Below, in pieces: positions 25,101 through 39,101 of a stretch of 64,000 nucleotides of DNA (positions within the stretch are counted from its first letter, which is position 1; each line of letters starts with the position of its first letter). The position numbers were made by a program, and so were the translations under genes. Origin of the DNA: Synchiropus splendidus (lineage: Eukaryota > Chordata > Actinopteri > Syngnathiformes > Callionymidae); assembly GCF_027744825.2 (NCBI RefSeq), contig NW_026527085.1, forward strand, positions 1 through 64,000, written 5' to 3'. The notes under the pieces were generated by a model. The model saw only the letters and a program-made list of their open reading frames with translations. It was not told the DNA's origin and did not search any database.

Positions 25101-27447
25101 GACAGTTTAGATTTGATGTGCAACTACTAGAAAGACCCTTTCTGCTATAGTGGGAGGTTAAAATTTCATGTTCTGAAGCTTCCCTGAAAAGTTATGGCAC
25201 AATGCACAAAAACGCTTTTCAGCCTGAGATAAGGTGGGTTTCGGAACGCCAAACATAAAAGTGTTGATAACTTTCGAAAAACACTTCAGAGAGCTTAGAT
25301 TTGATGTGCACCTACTAGAAAGACCCTTTCTGCTATAGTGGGAGGTTAAAATTTCATGTTCTGAAGCTTCCCTGAAAAGTTATGGCACAATGCGTAAAAA
25401 CGCTTTTCAGCCTGAGATAAGGTGGGTTTCGGAACGCCAAACATAAAAGTGTTGATAACTTTGGAAAAACACTTCAGACAGTTTAGATTTGATGTGCAAC
25501 TACTAGAAAGACCCTTTCTGCTATAGTGGGAGGTTAAAATTTCATGTTCTGAAGCTTTCCTGAAAAGTTATGGCACAATGCACAAAAACGCTTTTCAGCC
25601 TGAGATAAGGTGGGTTTCGGAACGCCAAACATAAAAGTGTTGATAACTTTTGAAAAACACTTCAGACAGCTTAGATTTGATGTGCAACTACTAGAAAGAC
25701 CCTTTCTGCTATAGTGGGAGGTTAAAATTTCATGTTCTGAAGCTTCCCTGAAAAGTTATGGCACAATGCACAAAAACGCTTTTCAGCCTGAGATAAGGTG
25801 GGTTTCGGAACGCCAAACATAAAAGTGTTGATAACTTTGGAAAAACACTTCAGACAGTTTAGATTTGATGTGCAACTACTAGAAAGACCCTTTCTGCTAT
25901 AGTGGGAGGTTAAAATTTCATGTTCTGAAGCTTCCCTGAAAAGTTATGGCACAATGCACAAAAACGCTTTTCAGCCTGAGATAAGATGGGTTTCGGAACG
26001 CCAAACATAAAAGTGTTGATAACTTTGGAAAAACACTTCAGACAGTTTAGATTTGATGTGCAACTACTAGAAAGACCCTTTCTGCTATAGTGGGAGGTTA
26101 AAATTTCATGTTCTGAAGCTTCCCTGAAAAGTTATGGCACAATGCACAAAAACGCTTTTCAGCCTGAGATAAGGTGGGTTTCGGAACGCCAAACATAAAA
26201 GTGTTGATAACTTTCGAAAAACACTTCAGAGAGCTTAGATTTGATGTGCACCTACTAGAAAGACCCTTTCTGCTATAGTGGGAGGTTAAAATTTCATGTT
26301 CTGAAGCTTCCCTGAAAAGTTATGGCACAATGCGTAAAAACGCTTTTCAGCCTGAGATAAGGTGGGTTTCGGAACGCCAAACATAAAAGTGTTGATAACT
26401 TTGGAAAAACACTTCAGACAGTTTAGATTTGATGTGCAACTACTAGAAAGACCCTTTCTGCTATAGTGGGAGGTTAAAATTTCATGTTCTGAAGCTTTCC
26501 TGAAAAGTTATGGCACAATGCACAAAAACGCTTTTCAGCATGAGATAAGGTGGGTTTCGGAACGCCAAACATAAAAGTGTTGATAACTTTTGAAAAACAC
26601 TTCAGACAGCTTAGATTTGATGTGCAACTACTAGAAAGACCCTTTCTGCTATAGTGGGAGGTTAAAATTTCATGTTCTGAAGCTTCCCTGAAAAGTTATG
26701 GCACAATGCACAAAAACGCTTTTCAGCCTGAGATAAGGTGGGTTTCGGAACGCCAAACATAAAAGTGTTGATAACTTTGGAAAAACACTTCAGACAGTTT
26801 AGATTTGATGTGCAACTACTAGAAAGACCCTTTCTGCTATAGTGGGAGGTTAAAATTTCATGTTCTGAAGCTTCCCTGAAAAGTTATGGCACAATGCACA
26901 AAAACGCTTTTCAGCCTGAGATAAGGTGGGTTTCGGAACGCCAAACATAAAAGTGTTGATAACTTTGGAAAAACACTTCAGACAGTTTAGATTTGATGTG
27001 CAACTACTAGAAAGACCCTTTCTGCTATAGTGGGAGGTTAAAATTTCATGTTCTGAAGCTTCCCTGAAAAGTTATGGCACAATGCACAAAAACGCTTTTC
27101 AGCCTGAGATAAGGTGGGTTTCGGAACGCCAAACATAAAAGTCTTGATAACTTTCGAAAAACACTTCAGAGAGCTTAGATTTGATGTGCACCTACTAGAA
27201 AGACCCTTTCTGCTATAGTGGGAGGTTAAAATTCCATGTTCTGAAGCTTCCCTGAAAAGTTATGGCACAATGCGTAAAAACGCTTTTCAGCCTGAGATAA
27301 GGTGGGTTTCGGAACGCCAAACATAAAAGTGTTCATAACTTTGGAAAAACACTTCAGACAGTTTAGATTTGATGTGCACCTACTAGAAAGACCCTTTCTG
27401 CTATAGTGGGAGGTTAAAATTTCATGTTCTGAAGCTTTCCTGAAAAG
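21244..27447. repeat. Array segment, monomers 114-146: second copy of the 5.6-10.7 kb region
   Basis: Types in order: D2, E2, A1, B, C, F, A1, B, F* (G84), A2, D1, E1, E2, A2* (C103), F, A2, D2, E2, A1, B, C, E2, A1, B, C, C, E2, A1, B, C, C, E2, A1* (C120). It shares tttcgaaacg (monomers 31 and 114), the off-type F* (39 and 122), the off-type A2* (44 and 127), aagatggg (51 and 139), and gtcttgat with attccatg (56 and 145) with the earlier region. HOR-1 order takes over from 24628. Confidence 0.85.
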
Positions 27448-30400
27448 TTATGGCACAATGCACAAAAACGCTTTTCAGCCTGAGATAAGGTGGGTTTCGG
27501 AACGCCAAACATAAAAGTGTTGATAACTTTGGAAAAACACTTCAGACAGTTTAGATTTGATGTGCAACTACTACAAAAACCCTTTCTGCTATAGTGGGAG
27601 GTTAAAATTTCATGTTCTGAAGCTTTCGTGAAAAGTTATGGCACAATGCACAAAAACGCTTTTCAGCCTGAGATAAGGTGGGTTTCGGAACGCCAAACAT
27701 AAAAGTGTTGATAACTTTTGAAAAACACTTCAGACAGCTTAGATTTGATGTGCAACTACTAGAAAGACCCTTTCTGCTATAGTGGGAGGTTAAAATTTCA
27801 TGTTCTGAAGCTTCCCTGAAAAGTTATGGCACAATGCACAAAAACGCTTTTCAGCCTGAGATAAGGTGGGTTTCGGAACGCCAAACATAAAAGTGTTGAT
27901 AACTTTGGAAAAACACTTCAGACAGTTTAGATTTGATGTGCAACTACTAGAAAGACCCTTTCTGCTATAGTGGGAGGTTAAAATTTCATGTTCTGAAGCT
28001 TCCCTGAAAAGTTATGGCACAATGCACAAAAACGCTTTTCAGCCTGAGATAAGGTGGGTTTCGGAACGCCAAACATAAAAGTGTTGATAACTTTGGAAAA
28101 ACACTTCAGACAGTTTAGATTTGATGTGCAACTACTAGAAAGACCCTTTCTGCTATAGTGGGAGGTTAAAATTTCATGTTCTGAAGCTTCCCTGAAAAGT
28201 TATGGCACAATGCACAAAAACGCTTTTCAGCCTGAGATAAGGTGGGTTTCGGAACGCCAAACATAAAAGTGTTAATAACTTTGGAAAAACACTTCAGACA
28301 GTTTAGATTTGATGTGCAACTACTAGAAAGACCCTTTCTGCTATAGTGGGAGGTTAAAATTTCATGTTCTGAAGCTTTCCTGAAAAGTTATGGCACAATG
28401 CACAAAAACGCTTTTCAGCCTGAGATAAGGTGGGTTTCGGAACGCCAAACATAAAAGTGTTGATAACTTTCGAAAAACACTTCAGAGAGCTTAGATTTGA
28501 TGTGCACCTACTAGAAAGACCCTTTCTGCTATAGTGGGAGGTTAAAATTTCATGTTCTGAAGCTTCCCTGAAAAGTTATGGCACAATGCGTAAAAACGCT
28601 TTTCAGCCTGAGATAAGGTGGGTTTCGGAACGCCAAACATAAAAGTGTTGATAACTTTGGAAAAACACTTCAGACAGTTTAGATTTGATGTGCAACTACT
28701 AGAAAGACCCTTTCTGCTATAGTGGGAGGTTAAAATTTCATGTTCTGAAGCTTTCCTGAAAAGTTATGGCACAATGCACAAAAACGCTTTTCAGCCTGAG
28801 ATAAGGTGGGTTTCGGAACGCCAAACATAAAAGTGTTGATAACTTTTGAAAAACACTTCAGACAGCTTAGATTTGATGTGCAACTACTAGTAAGACCCTT
28901 TCTGCTATAGTGGGAGGTTAAAATTTCATGTTCTGAAGCTTCCCTGAAAAGTTATGGCACAATGCACAAAAACGCTTTTCAGCCTGAGATAAGGTGGGTT
29001 TCGGAACGCCAAACATAAAAGTGTTGATAACTTTGGAAAAACACTTCAGACAGTTTAGATTTGATGTGCAACTACTAGAAAGACCCTTTCTGCTATAGTG
29101 GGAGGTTAAAATTTCATGTTCTGAAGCTTCCCTGAAAAGTTATGGCACAATGCACAAAAACGCTTTTCAGCCTGAGATAAGGTGGGTTTCGGAACGCCAA
29201 ACATAAAAGTGTTAATAACTTTGGAAAAACACTTCAGACAGTTTAGATTTGATGTGCAACTACTAGAAAGACCCTTTCTGCTATAGTGGGAGGTTAAAAT
29301 TTCATGTTCTGAAGCTTCCCTGAAAAGTTATGGCACAATGCACAAAAACGCTTTTCAGCCTGAGATAAGGTGGGTTTCGGAACGCCAAACATAAAAGTGT
29401 TGATAACTTTGGAAAAACACTTCAGACAGTTTAGATTTGATGTGCAACTACTAGAAAGACCCTTTCTGCTATAGTGGGAGGTTAAAATTTCATGTTCTGA
29501 AGCTTTCCTGAAAAGTTATGGCACAATGCACAAAAACGCTTTTCAGCCTGAGATAAGGTGGGTTTCGGAACGCCAAACATAAAAGTGTTGATAACTTTTG
29601 AAAAACACTTCAGACAGCTTAGATTTGATGTGCAACTACTAGAAAGACCCTTTCTGCTATAGTGGGAGGTTAAAATTTCATGTTCTGAAGCTTCCCTGAA
29701 AAGTTATGGCACAATGCACAAAAACGCTTTTCAGCCTGAGATAAGGTGGGTTTCGGAACGCCAAACATAAAAGTGTTGATAACTTTGGAAAAACACTTCA
29801 GACAGTTTAGATTTGATGTGCAACTACTAGAACGACCCTTTCTGCTATAGTGGGAGGTTAAAATTTCATGTTCTGAAGCTTCCCTGAAAAGTTATGGCAC
29901 AATGCACAAAAACGCTTTTCAGCCTGAGATAAGGTGGGTTTCGGAACGCCAAACATAAAAGTGTTAATAACTTTGGAAAAACACTTCAGACAGTTTAGAT
30001 TTGATGTGCAACTACTAGAAAGACCCTTTCTGCTATAGTGGGAGGTTAAAATTTCATGTTCTGAAGCTTTCCTGAAAAGTTATGGCACAATGCACAAAAA
30101 CGCTTTTCAGCCTGAGATAAGGTGGGTTTCGGAACGCCAAACATAAAAGTGTTGATAACTTTCGAAAAACACTTCAGAGAGCTTAGATTTGATGTGCAAC
30201 TACTAGAAAGACCCTTTCTGCTATAGTGGGAGGTTAAAATTTCATGTTCTGAAGCTTTCCTGAAAAGTTATGGCACAATGCACAAAAACGCTTTTCAGCC
30301 TGAGATAAGGTGGGTTTCGGAACGCCAAACATAAAAGTGTTGATAACTTTTGAAAAACACTTCAGACAGCTTAGATTTGATGTGCAACTACTAGTAAGAC

Positions 30401-32335
30401 CCTTTCTGCTATAGTGGGAGGTTAAAATTTCATGTTCTGAAGCTTCCCTGAAAAGTTATGGCACAATGCACAAAAACGCTTTTCAGCCTGAGATAAGGTG
30501 GGTTTCGGAACGCCAAACATAAAAGTGTTGATAACTTTGGAAAAACACTTCAGACAGTTTAGATTTGATGTGCAACTACTAGAAAGACCCTTTCTGCTAT
30601 AGTGGGAGGTTAAAATTTCATGTTCTGAAGCTTCCCTGAAAAGTTATGGCACAATGCACAAAAACGCTTTTCAGCCTGAGATAAGGTGGGTTTCGGAACG
30701 CCAAACATAAAAGTGTTAATAACTTTGGAAAAACACTTCAGACAGTTTAGATTTGATGTGCAACTACTAGAAAGACCCTTTCTGCTATAGTGGGAGGTTA
30801 AAATTTCATGTTCTGAAGCTTCCCTGAAAAGTTATGGCACAATGCACAAAAACGCTTTTCAGCCTGAGATAAGGTGGGTTTCGGAACGCCAAACATAAAA
30901 GTGTTGATAACTTTGGAAAAACACTTCAGACAGTTTAGATTTGATGTGCAACTACTAGAAAGACCCTTTCTGCTATAGTGGGAGGTTAAAATTTCATGTT
31001 CTGAAGCTTTCCTGAAAAGTTATGGCACAATGCACAAAAACGCTTTTCAGCCTGAGATAAGGTGGGTTTCGGAACGCCAAACATAAAAGTGTTGATAACT
31101 TTTGAAAAACACTTCAGACAGCTTAGATTTGATGTGCAACTACTAGAAAGACCCTTTCTGCTATAGTGGGAGGTTAAAATTTCATGTTCTGAAGCTTCCC
31201 TGAAAAGTTATGGCACAATGCACAAAAACGCTTTTCAGCCTGAGATAAGGTGGGTTTCGGAACGCCAAACATAAAAGTGTTGATAACTTTGGAAAAACAC
31301 TTCAGACAGTTTAGATTTGATGTGCAACTACTAGAAAGACCCTTTCTGCTATAGTGGGAGGTTAAAATTTCATGTTCTGAAGCTTCCCTGAAAAGTTATG
31401 GCACAATGCACAAAAACGCTTTTCAGCCTGAGATAAGGTGGGTTTCGGAACGCCAAACATAAAAGTGTTAATAACTTTGGAAAAACACTTCAGACAGTTT
31501 AGATTTGATGTGCAACTACTAGAAAGACCCTTTCTGCTATAGTGGGAGGTTAAAATTTCATGTTCTGAAGCTTTCCTGAAAAGTTATGGCACAATGCACA
31601 AAAACGCTTTTCAGCCTGAGATAAGGTGGGTTTCGGAACGCCAAACATAAAAGTGTTGATAACTTTCGAAAAACACTTCAGAGAGCTTAGATTTGATGTG
31701 CACCTACTAGAAAGACCCTTTCTGCTATAGTGGGAGGTTAAAATTTCATGTTCTGAAGCTTCCCTGAAAAGTTATGGCACAATGCGTAAAAACGCTTTTC
31801 AGCCTGAGATAAGGTGGGTTTCGGAACGCCAAACATAAAAGTGTTGATAACTTTGGAAAAACACTTCAGACAGTTTAGATTTGATGTGCAACTACTAGAA
31901 AGACCCTTTCTGCTATAGTGGGAGGTTAAAATTTCATGTTCTGAAGCTTTCCTGAAAAGTTATGGCACAATGCACAAAAACGCTTTTCAGCCTGAGATAA
32001 GGTGGGTTTCGGAACGCCAAACATAAAAGTGTTGATAACTTTTGAAAAACACTTCAGACAGCTTAGATTTGATGTGCAACTACTAGTAAGACCCTTTCTG
32101 CTATAGTGGGAGGTTAAAATTTCATGTTCTGAAGCTTCCCTGAAAAGTTATGGCACAATGCACAAAAACGCTTTTCAGCCTGAGATAAGGTGGGTTTCGG
32201 AACGCCAAACATAAAAGTGTTAATAACTTTGGAAAAACACTTCAGACAGTTTAGATTTGATGTGCAACTACTAGAAAGACCCTTTTTGCTATAGTGGGAG
32301 GTTAAAATTTCATGTTCTGAAGCTTCCCTGAAAAG
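27448..32335. repeat. Degenerate nonamer copies, monomers 147-172
   Basis: Three successive copies of the nonamer have changed length: C1, B, C, C, D1, E2, A1, Bt, C, D2 (27448-29327, one C gained); C1, B, C, D1, E1* (A120), Bt, C, D2 (29328-30831, E and A1 replaced by one hybrid); and C1, B, C, D1, E2, A1, Bt, D2 (30832-32335, one C lost). Lengths are therefore 10, 8 and 8 monomers. Each difference is a whole number of monomers, as unequal exchange in register would give. Confidence 0.83.
30080..30267. repeat. Hybrid monomer 161 (E2 left part, A1 right part)
   Basis: It has C84 and G100 (E marks) with A120 and T179 (A1 marks). The matching place in the left copy has E2 then A1 (13160 and 13348). 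This fits a one-monomer deletion by exchange between positions 103 and 120. Monomers 12 (2069) and 305 (57152) show related mixtures. Confidence 0.78.
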
Positions 32336-35300
32336 TTATGGCACAATGCACAAAAACGCTTTTCAGCCTGAGATAAGGTGGGTTTCGGAACGCCAAACAT
32401 AAAAGTCTTGATAACTTTCGAAAAACACTTCAGAGAGCTTAGATTTGATGTGCACCTACTAGAAAGACCCTTTCTGCTATAGTGGGAGGTTAAAATTTCA
32501 TGTTCTGAAGCTTCCCTGAAAAGTTATGGCACAATGCGTAAAAACGCTTTTCAGCCTGAGATAAGGTGGGTTTCGGAACGCCAAACATAAAAGTGTTGAT
32601 AACTTTGGAAAAACACTTCAGACAGTTTAGATTTGATGTGCAACTACTAGAAAGACCCTTTCTGCTATAGTGGGAGGTTAAAATTTCATGTTCTGAAGCT
32701 TCCCTGAAAAGTTATGGCACAATGCACAAAAACGCTTTTCAGCCTGAGATAAGGTGGGTTTCGGAACGCCAAACATAAAAGTGTTGATAACTTTGGAAAA
32801 ACACTTCAGACAGTTTAGATTTGATGTGCAACTACTAGAAAGACCCTTTCTGCTATAGTGGGAGGTTAAAATTTCATGTTCTGAAGCTTCCCTGAAAAGT
32901 TATGGCACAATGCACAAAAACGCTTTTCAGCCTGAGATAAGGTGGGTTTCGGAACGCCAAACATAAAAGTGTTGATAACTTTGGAAAAACACTTCAGACA
33001 GTTTAGATTTGATGTGCAACTACTAGAAAGACCCTTTCTGCTATAGTGGGAGGTTAAAATTTCATGTTCTGAAGCTTTCCTGAAAAGTTATGGCACAATG
33101 CACAAAAACGCTTTTCAGCCTGAGATAAGGTGGGTTTCGGAACGCCAAACATAAAAGTGTTGATAACTTTCGAAAAACACTTCAGAGAGCTTAGATTTGA
33201 TGTGCACCTACTAGAAAGACCCTTTCTGCTATAGTGGGAGGTTAAAATTTCATGTTCTGAAGCTTTCCTGAAAAGTTATGGCACAATGCACAAAAACGCT
33301 TTTCAGCCTGAGATAAGGTGGGTTTCGGAACGCCAAACATAAAAGTGTTGATAACTTTTGAAAAACACTTCAGGCAGCTTAGATTTGATGTGCAACTACT
33401 AGAAAGACCCTTTCTGCTATAGTGGGAGGTTAAAATTTCATGTTCTGAAGCTTCCCTGAAAAGTTATGGCACAATGCACAAAAACGCTTTTCAGCCTGAG
33501 ATAAGGTGGGTTTCGGAACGCCAAACATAAAAGTGTTGATAACTTTCGAAAAACACTTCAGACAGCTTAGATTTGATGTGCACCTACTAGAAAGACCCTT
33601 TCTGCTATAGTGGGAGGTTAAAATTTCATGTTCTGAAGCTTCCCTGAAAAGTTATGGCACAATGCGTAAAAACGCTTTTCAGCCTGAGATAAGGTGGGTT
33701 TCGGAACGCCAAACATAAAAGTGTTGATAACTTTGGAAAAACACTTCAGACAGTTTAGATTTGATGTGCAACTACTAGAAAGACCCTTTCTGCTATAGTG
33801 GGAGGTTAAAATTTCATGTTCTGAAGCTTCCCTGAAAAGTTATGGCACAATGCACAAAAACGCTTTTCAGCCTGAGATAAGGTGGGTTTCGGAACGCCAA
33901 ACATAAAAGTGTTAATAACTTTGGAAAAACACTTCAGACAGTTTAGATTTGATGTGCAACTACTAGAAAGACCCTTTCTGCTATAGTGGGAGGTTAAAAT
34001 TTCATGTTCTGAAGCTTCCCTGAAAAGTTATGGCACAATGCACAAAAACGCTTTTCAGCCTGAGATAAGGTGGGTTTCGGAACGCCAAACATAAAAGTGT
34101 TAATAACTTTGGAAAAACACTTCAGACAGTTTAGATTTGATGTGCAACTACTAGAAAGACCCTTTCTGCTATAGTGGGAGGTTAAAATTTCATGTTCTGA
34201 AGCTTCCCTGAAAAGTTATGGCACAATGCACAAAAACGCTTTTCAGCCTGAGATAAGGTGGGTTTCGGAACGCCAAACATAAAAGTGTTAATAACTTTGG
34301 AAAAACACTTCAGACAGTTTAGATTTGATGTGCAACTACTAGAAAGACCCTTTCTGCTATAGTGGGAGGTTAAAATTTCATGTTCTGAAGCTTCCCTGAA
34401 AAGTTATGGCACAATGCACAAAAACGCTTTTCAGCCTGAGATAAGGTGGGTTTCGGAACGCCAAACATAAAAGTGTTGATAACTTTCGAAAAACACTTCA
34501 GAGAGCTTAGATTTGATGTGCACCTACTAGAAAGACCCTTTCTGCTATAGTGGGAGGTTAAAATTTCATGTTCTGAAGCTTTCCTGAAAAGTTATGGCAC
34601 AATGCACAAAAACGCTTTTCAGCCTGAGATAAGGTGGGTTTCGGAACGCCAAACATAAAAGTGTTGATAACTTTTGAAAAACACTTCAGACAGCTTAGAT
34701 TTGATGTGCAACTACTAGTAAGACCCTTTCTGCTATAGTGGGAGGTTAAAATTTCATGTTCTGAAGCTTCCCTGAAAAGTTATGGCACAATGCACAAAAA
34801 CGCTTTTCAGCCTGAGATAAGGTGGGTTTCGGAACGCCAAACATAAAAGTGTTGATAACTTTGGAAAAACACTTCAGACAGTTTAGATTTGATGTGCAAC
34901 TACTAGAAAGACCCTTTCTGCTATAGTGGGAGGTTAAAATTTCATGTTCTGAAGCTTCCCTGAAAAGTTATGGCACAATGCACAAAAACGCTTTTCAGCC
35001 TGAGATAAGGTGGGTTTCGGAACGCCAAACATAAAAGTGTTAATAACTTTGGAAAAACACTTCAGACAGTTTAGATTTGATGTGCAACTACTAGAAAGAC
35101 CCTTTCTGCTATAGTGGGAGGTTAAAATTTCATGTTCTGAAGCTTCCCTGAAAAGTTATGGCACAATGCACAAAAACGCTTTTCAGCCTGAGATAAGGTG
35201 GGTTTCGGAACGCCAAACATAAAAGTGTTGATAACTTTCGAAAAACACTTCAGAGAGCTTAGATTTGATGTGCACCTACTGGAAAGACCCTTTCTGCTAT

Positions 35301-35343
35301 AGTGGGAGGTTAAAATTTCATGTTCTGAAGCTTCCCTGAAAAG

Positions 35344-35530
35344 TTATGCACAATGCGTAAAAACGCTTTTCAGCCTGAGATAAGGTGGGTTTCGGAACGC
35401 CAAACATAAAAGTGTTGATAACTTTGGAAAAACACTTCAGACAGTTTAGATTTGATGTGCAACTACTAGAAAGACCCTTTCTGCTATAGTGGGAGGTTAA
35501 AATTTCATGTTCTGAAGCTTCCCTGAAAAG
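35344..35530. repeat. 187-bp monomer 189 (A2)
   Basis: The start reads ttatgcacaa instead of ttatggcaca: one G of the GG pair is missing near 35348. The rest of the copy is a normal A2. Confidence 0.9.
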
Positions 35531-38500
35531 TTATGGCACAATGCACAAAAACGCTTTTCAGCCTGAGATAAGGTGGGTTTCGGAACGCCAAACATAAAAG
35601 TGTTGATAACTTTGGAAAAACACTTCAGACAGTTTAGATTTGATGTGCAACTACTAGAAAGACCCTTTCTGCTATAGTGGGAGGTTAAAATTTCATGTTC
35701 TGAAGCTTCCCTGAAAAGTTATGGCACAATGCACAAAAACGCTTTTCAGCCTGAGATAAGGTGGGTTTCGGAACGCCAAACATAAAAGTGTTAATAACTT
35801 TGGAAAAACACTTCAGACAGTTTAGATTTGATGTGCAACTACTAGAAAGACCCTTTCTGCTATAGTGGGAGGTTAAAATTTCATGTTCTGAAGCTTCCCT
35901 GAAAAGTTATGGCACAATGCACAAAAACGCTTTTCAGCCTGAGATAAGGTGGGTTTCGGAACGCCAAACATAAAAGTGTTAATAACTTTGGAAAAACACT
36001 TCAGACAGTTTAGATTTGATGTGCAACTACTAGAAAGACCCTTTCTGCTATAGTGGGAGGTTAAAATTTCATGTTCTGAAGCTTCCCTGAAAAGTTATGG
36101 CACAATGCACAAAAACGCTTTTCAGCCTGAGATAAGGTGGGTTTCGGAACGCCAAACATAAAAGTGTTGATAACTTTCGAAAAACACTTCAGACAGCTTA
36201 GATTTGATGTGCACCTACTAGAAAGACCCTTTCTGCTATAGTGGGAGGTTAAAATTTCATGTTCTGAAGCTTCCCTGAAAAGTTATGGCACAATGCGTAA
36301 AAACGCTTTTCAGCCTGAGATAAGGTGGGTTTCGGAACGCCAAACATAAAAGTGTTGATAACTTTGGAAAAACACTTCAGACAGTTTAGATTTGATGTGC
36401 AACTACTAGAAAGACCCTTTCTGCTATAGTTGGAGGTTAAAATTTCATGTTCTGAAGCTTCCCTGAAAAGTTATGGCACAATGCACAAAAACGCTTTTCA
36501 GCCTGAGATAAGGTGGGTTTCGGAACGCCAAACATAAAAGTGTTGATAACTTTCGAAAAACACTTCAGAGAGCTCAGATTTGATGTGCACCTACTAGAAA
36601 GACCCTTTCTGCTATAGTGGGAGGTTAAAATTTCATGTTCTGAAGCTTTCCTGAAAAGTTATGGCACAATGCACAAAAACGCTTTTCAGCCTGAGATAAG
36701 GTGGGTTTCGGAACGCCAAACATAAAAGTGTTGATAACTTTTGAAAAACACTTCAGACAGCTTAGATTTGATGTGCAACTACTAGAAAGACCCTTTCTGC
36801 TATAGTGGGAGGTTAAAATTTCATGTTCTGAAGCTTCCCTGAAAAGTTATGGCACAATGCACAAAAACGCTTTTCAGCCTGAGATAAGGTGGGTTTCGGA
36901 ACGCCAAACATAAAAGTGTTGATAACTTTCGAAAAACACTTCAGACAGCTTAGATTTGATGTGCACCTACTAGAAAGACCCTTTCTGCTATAGTGGGAGG
37001 TTAAAATTTCATGTTCTGAAGCTTCCCTGAAAAGTTATGGCACAATGCGCAAAAACGCTTTTCAGCCAGAGATAAGGTGGGTTTCGGAACGCCAAACATA
37101 AAAGTGTTGATAACTTTGGAAAAACACTTCAGACAGTTTAGATTTGATGTGCAACTACTAGAAAGACCCTTTCTGCTATAGTGGGAGGTTAAAATTTCAT
37201 GTTCTGAAGCTTCCCTGAAAAGTTATGGCACAATGCACAAAAACGCTTTTCAGCCTGAGATAAGGTGGGTTTCGGAACGCCAAACATAAAAGTGTTAATA
37301 ACTTTGGAAAAACACTTCAGACAGTTTAGATTTGATGTGCAACTACTAGAAAGACCCTTTCTGCTATAGTGGGAGGTTAAAATTTCATGTTCTGAAGCTT
37401 CCCTGAAAAGTTATGGCACAATGCACAAAAACGCTTTTCAGCCTGAGATAAGGTGGGTTTCGGAACGCCAAACATAAAAGTGTTGATAACTTTCGAAAAA
37501 CACTTCAGACAGCTTAGATTTGATGTGCACCTACTAGAAAGACCCTTTCTGCTATAGTGGGAGGTTAAAATTTCATGTTCTGAAGCTTCCCTGAAAAGTT
37601 ATGGCACAATGCGTAAAAACGCTTTTCAGCCTGAGATAAGGTGGGTTTCCGAACGCCAAACATAAAAGTGTTGATAACTTTGGAAAAACACTTCAGACAG
37701 TTTAGATTTGATGTGCAACTACTAGAAAGACCCTTTCTGCTATAGTGGGAGATTAAAATTTCATGTTCTGAAGCTTCCCTGAAAAGTTATGGCACAATGC
37801 ACAAAAACGCTTTTCAGCCTGAGATAAGGTGGGTTTCGGAACGCCAAACATAAAAGTGTTAATAACTTTGGAAAAACACTTCAGACAGTTTAGATTTGAT
37901 GTGCAACTACTAGAAAGACCCTTTCTGCTATAGTGGGAGGTTAAAATTTCATGTTCTGAAGCTTCCCTGAAAAGTTATGGCACAATGCACAAAAACGCTT
38001 TTCAGCCTGAGATAAGGTGTGTTTCGGAACGCCAAACATAAAAGTGTTGATAACTTTCGAAAAACACTTCAGAGAGCTTAGATTTGATGTGCACCTACTA
38101 GAAAGACCCTTTCTGCTATAGTGGGAGGTTAAAATTTCATGTTCTGAAGCTTTCCTGAAAAGTTATGGCACAATGCACAAAAACGCTTTTCAGCCTGAGA
38201 TAAGGTGGGTTTCGGAACGCCAAACATAAAAGTGTTGATAACTTTGGAAAAACACTTCAGACAGTTTAGATTTGATGTGCAACTACTAGAAAGACCCTTT
38301 CTGCTATAGTGGGAGGTTAAAATTTCATGTTCTGAAGCTTCCCTGAAAAGTTATGGCACAATGCACAAAAACGCTTTTCAGCCTGAGATAAGGTGGGTTT
38401 CGGAACGCCAAACATAAAAGTGTTAATAACTTTGGAAAAACACTTCAGACAGTTTAGATTTGATGTGCAACTACTAGAAAGACCCTTTCTGCTATAGTGG

Positions 38501-38914
38501 GAGGTTAAAATTTCATGTTCTGAAGCTTCCCTGAAAAGTTATGGCACAATGCACAAAAACGCTTTTCAGCCTGAGATAAGGTGGGTTTCGGAACGCCAAA
38601 CATAAAAGTGTTGATAACTTTCGAAAAACACTTCAGAGAGCTTAGATTTGATGTGCACCTACTAGAAAGACCCTTTCTGCTATAGTGGGAGGTTAAAATT
38701 TCATGTTCTGAAGCTTTCCTGAAAAGTTATGGCACAATGCACAAAAACGCTTTTCAGCCTGAGATAAGGTGGGTTTCGGAACGCCAAACATAAAAGTGTT
38801 GATAACTTTTGAAAAACACTTCAGACAGCTTAGATTTGATGTGCAACTACTAGTAAGACCCTTTCTGCTATAGTGGGAGGTTAAAATTTCATGTTCTGAA
38901 GCTTCCCTGAAAAG

Positions 38915-39101
38915 TTATGGCACAATGCACAAAAACGCTTTTCAGCCTGAGATAAGGTGGGTTTCGGAACGCCAAACATAAAAGTGTTGATAACTTTGGA
39001 AAAACACTTCAGACAGTTTAGATTTGATGTGCAACTACTAGAAAGACCCTTTCTGCTATAGTGGGAGGTTAAAATTTCATGTTCTGAAGCTTCCCTGAAA
39101 G
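38915..39101. repeat. 187-bp monomer 208 (C)
   Basis: The end reads ccctgaaagtt instead of ccctgaaaagtt, so one A of the A4 run is missing near 39098-39100. The frame change creates the longest open reading frame in the window on the minus strand (93 codons at 38881-39162), which is an accident of the indel. Confidence 0.9.

Larger units (their letters stand above)
21244..30831. repeat. Large intra-array duplication, right copy (monomers 114-164)
   Basis: This is the partner of 5641-14099. Relative to that copy it has an additional A1-B-C-E2 tetramer at 24628-25379, an added B and an added C near 26.5 and 27.8 kb, and one monomer fewer at 30080-30267, where a hybrid E1* stands for an E2 and an A1. 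Monomers 129 (A2) and 130 (D2) correspond to the single hybrid 46 in the left copy. Confidence 0.8.
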
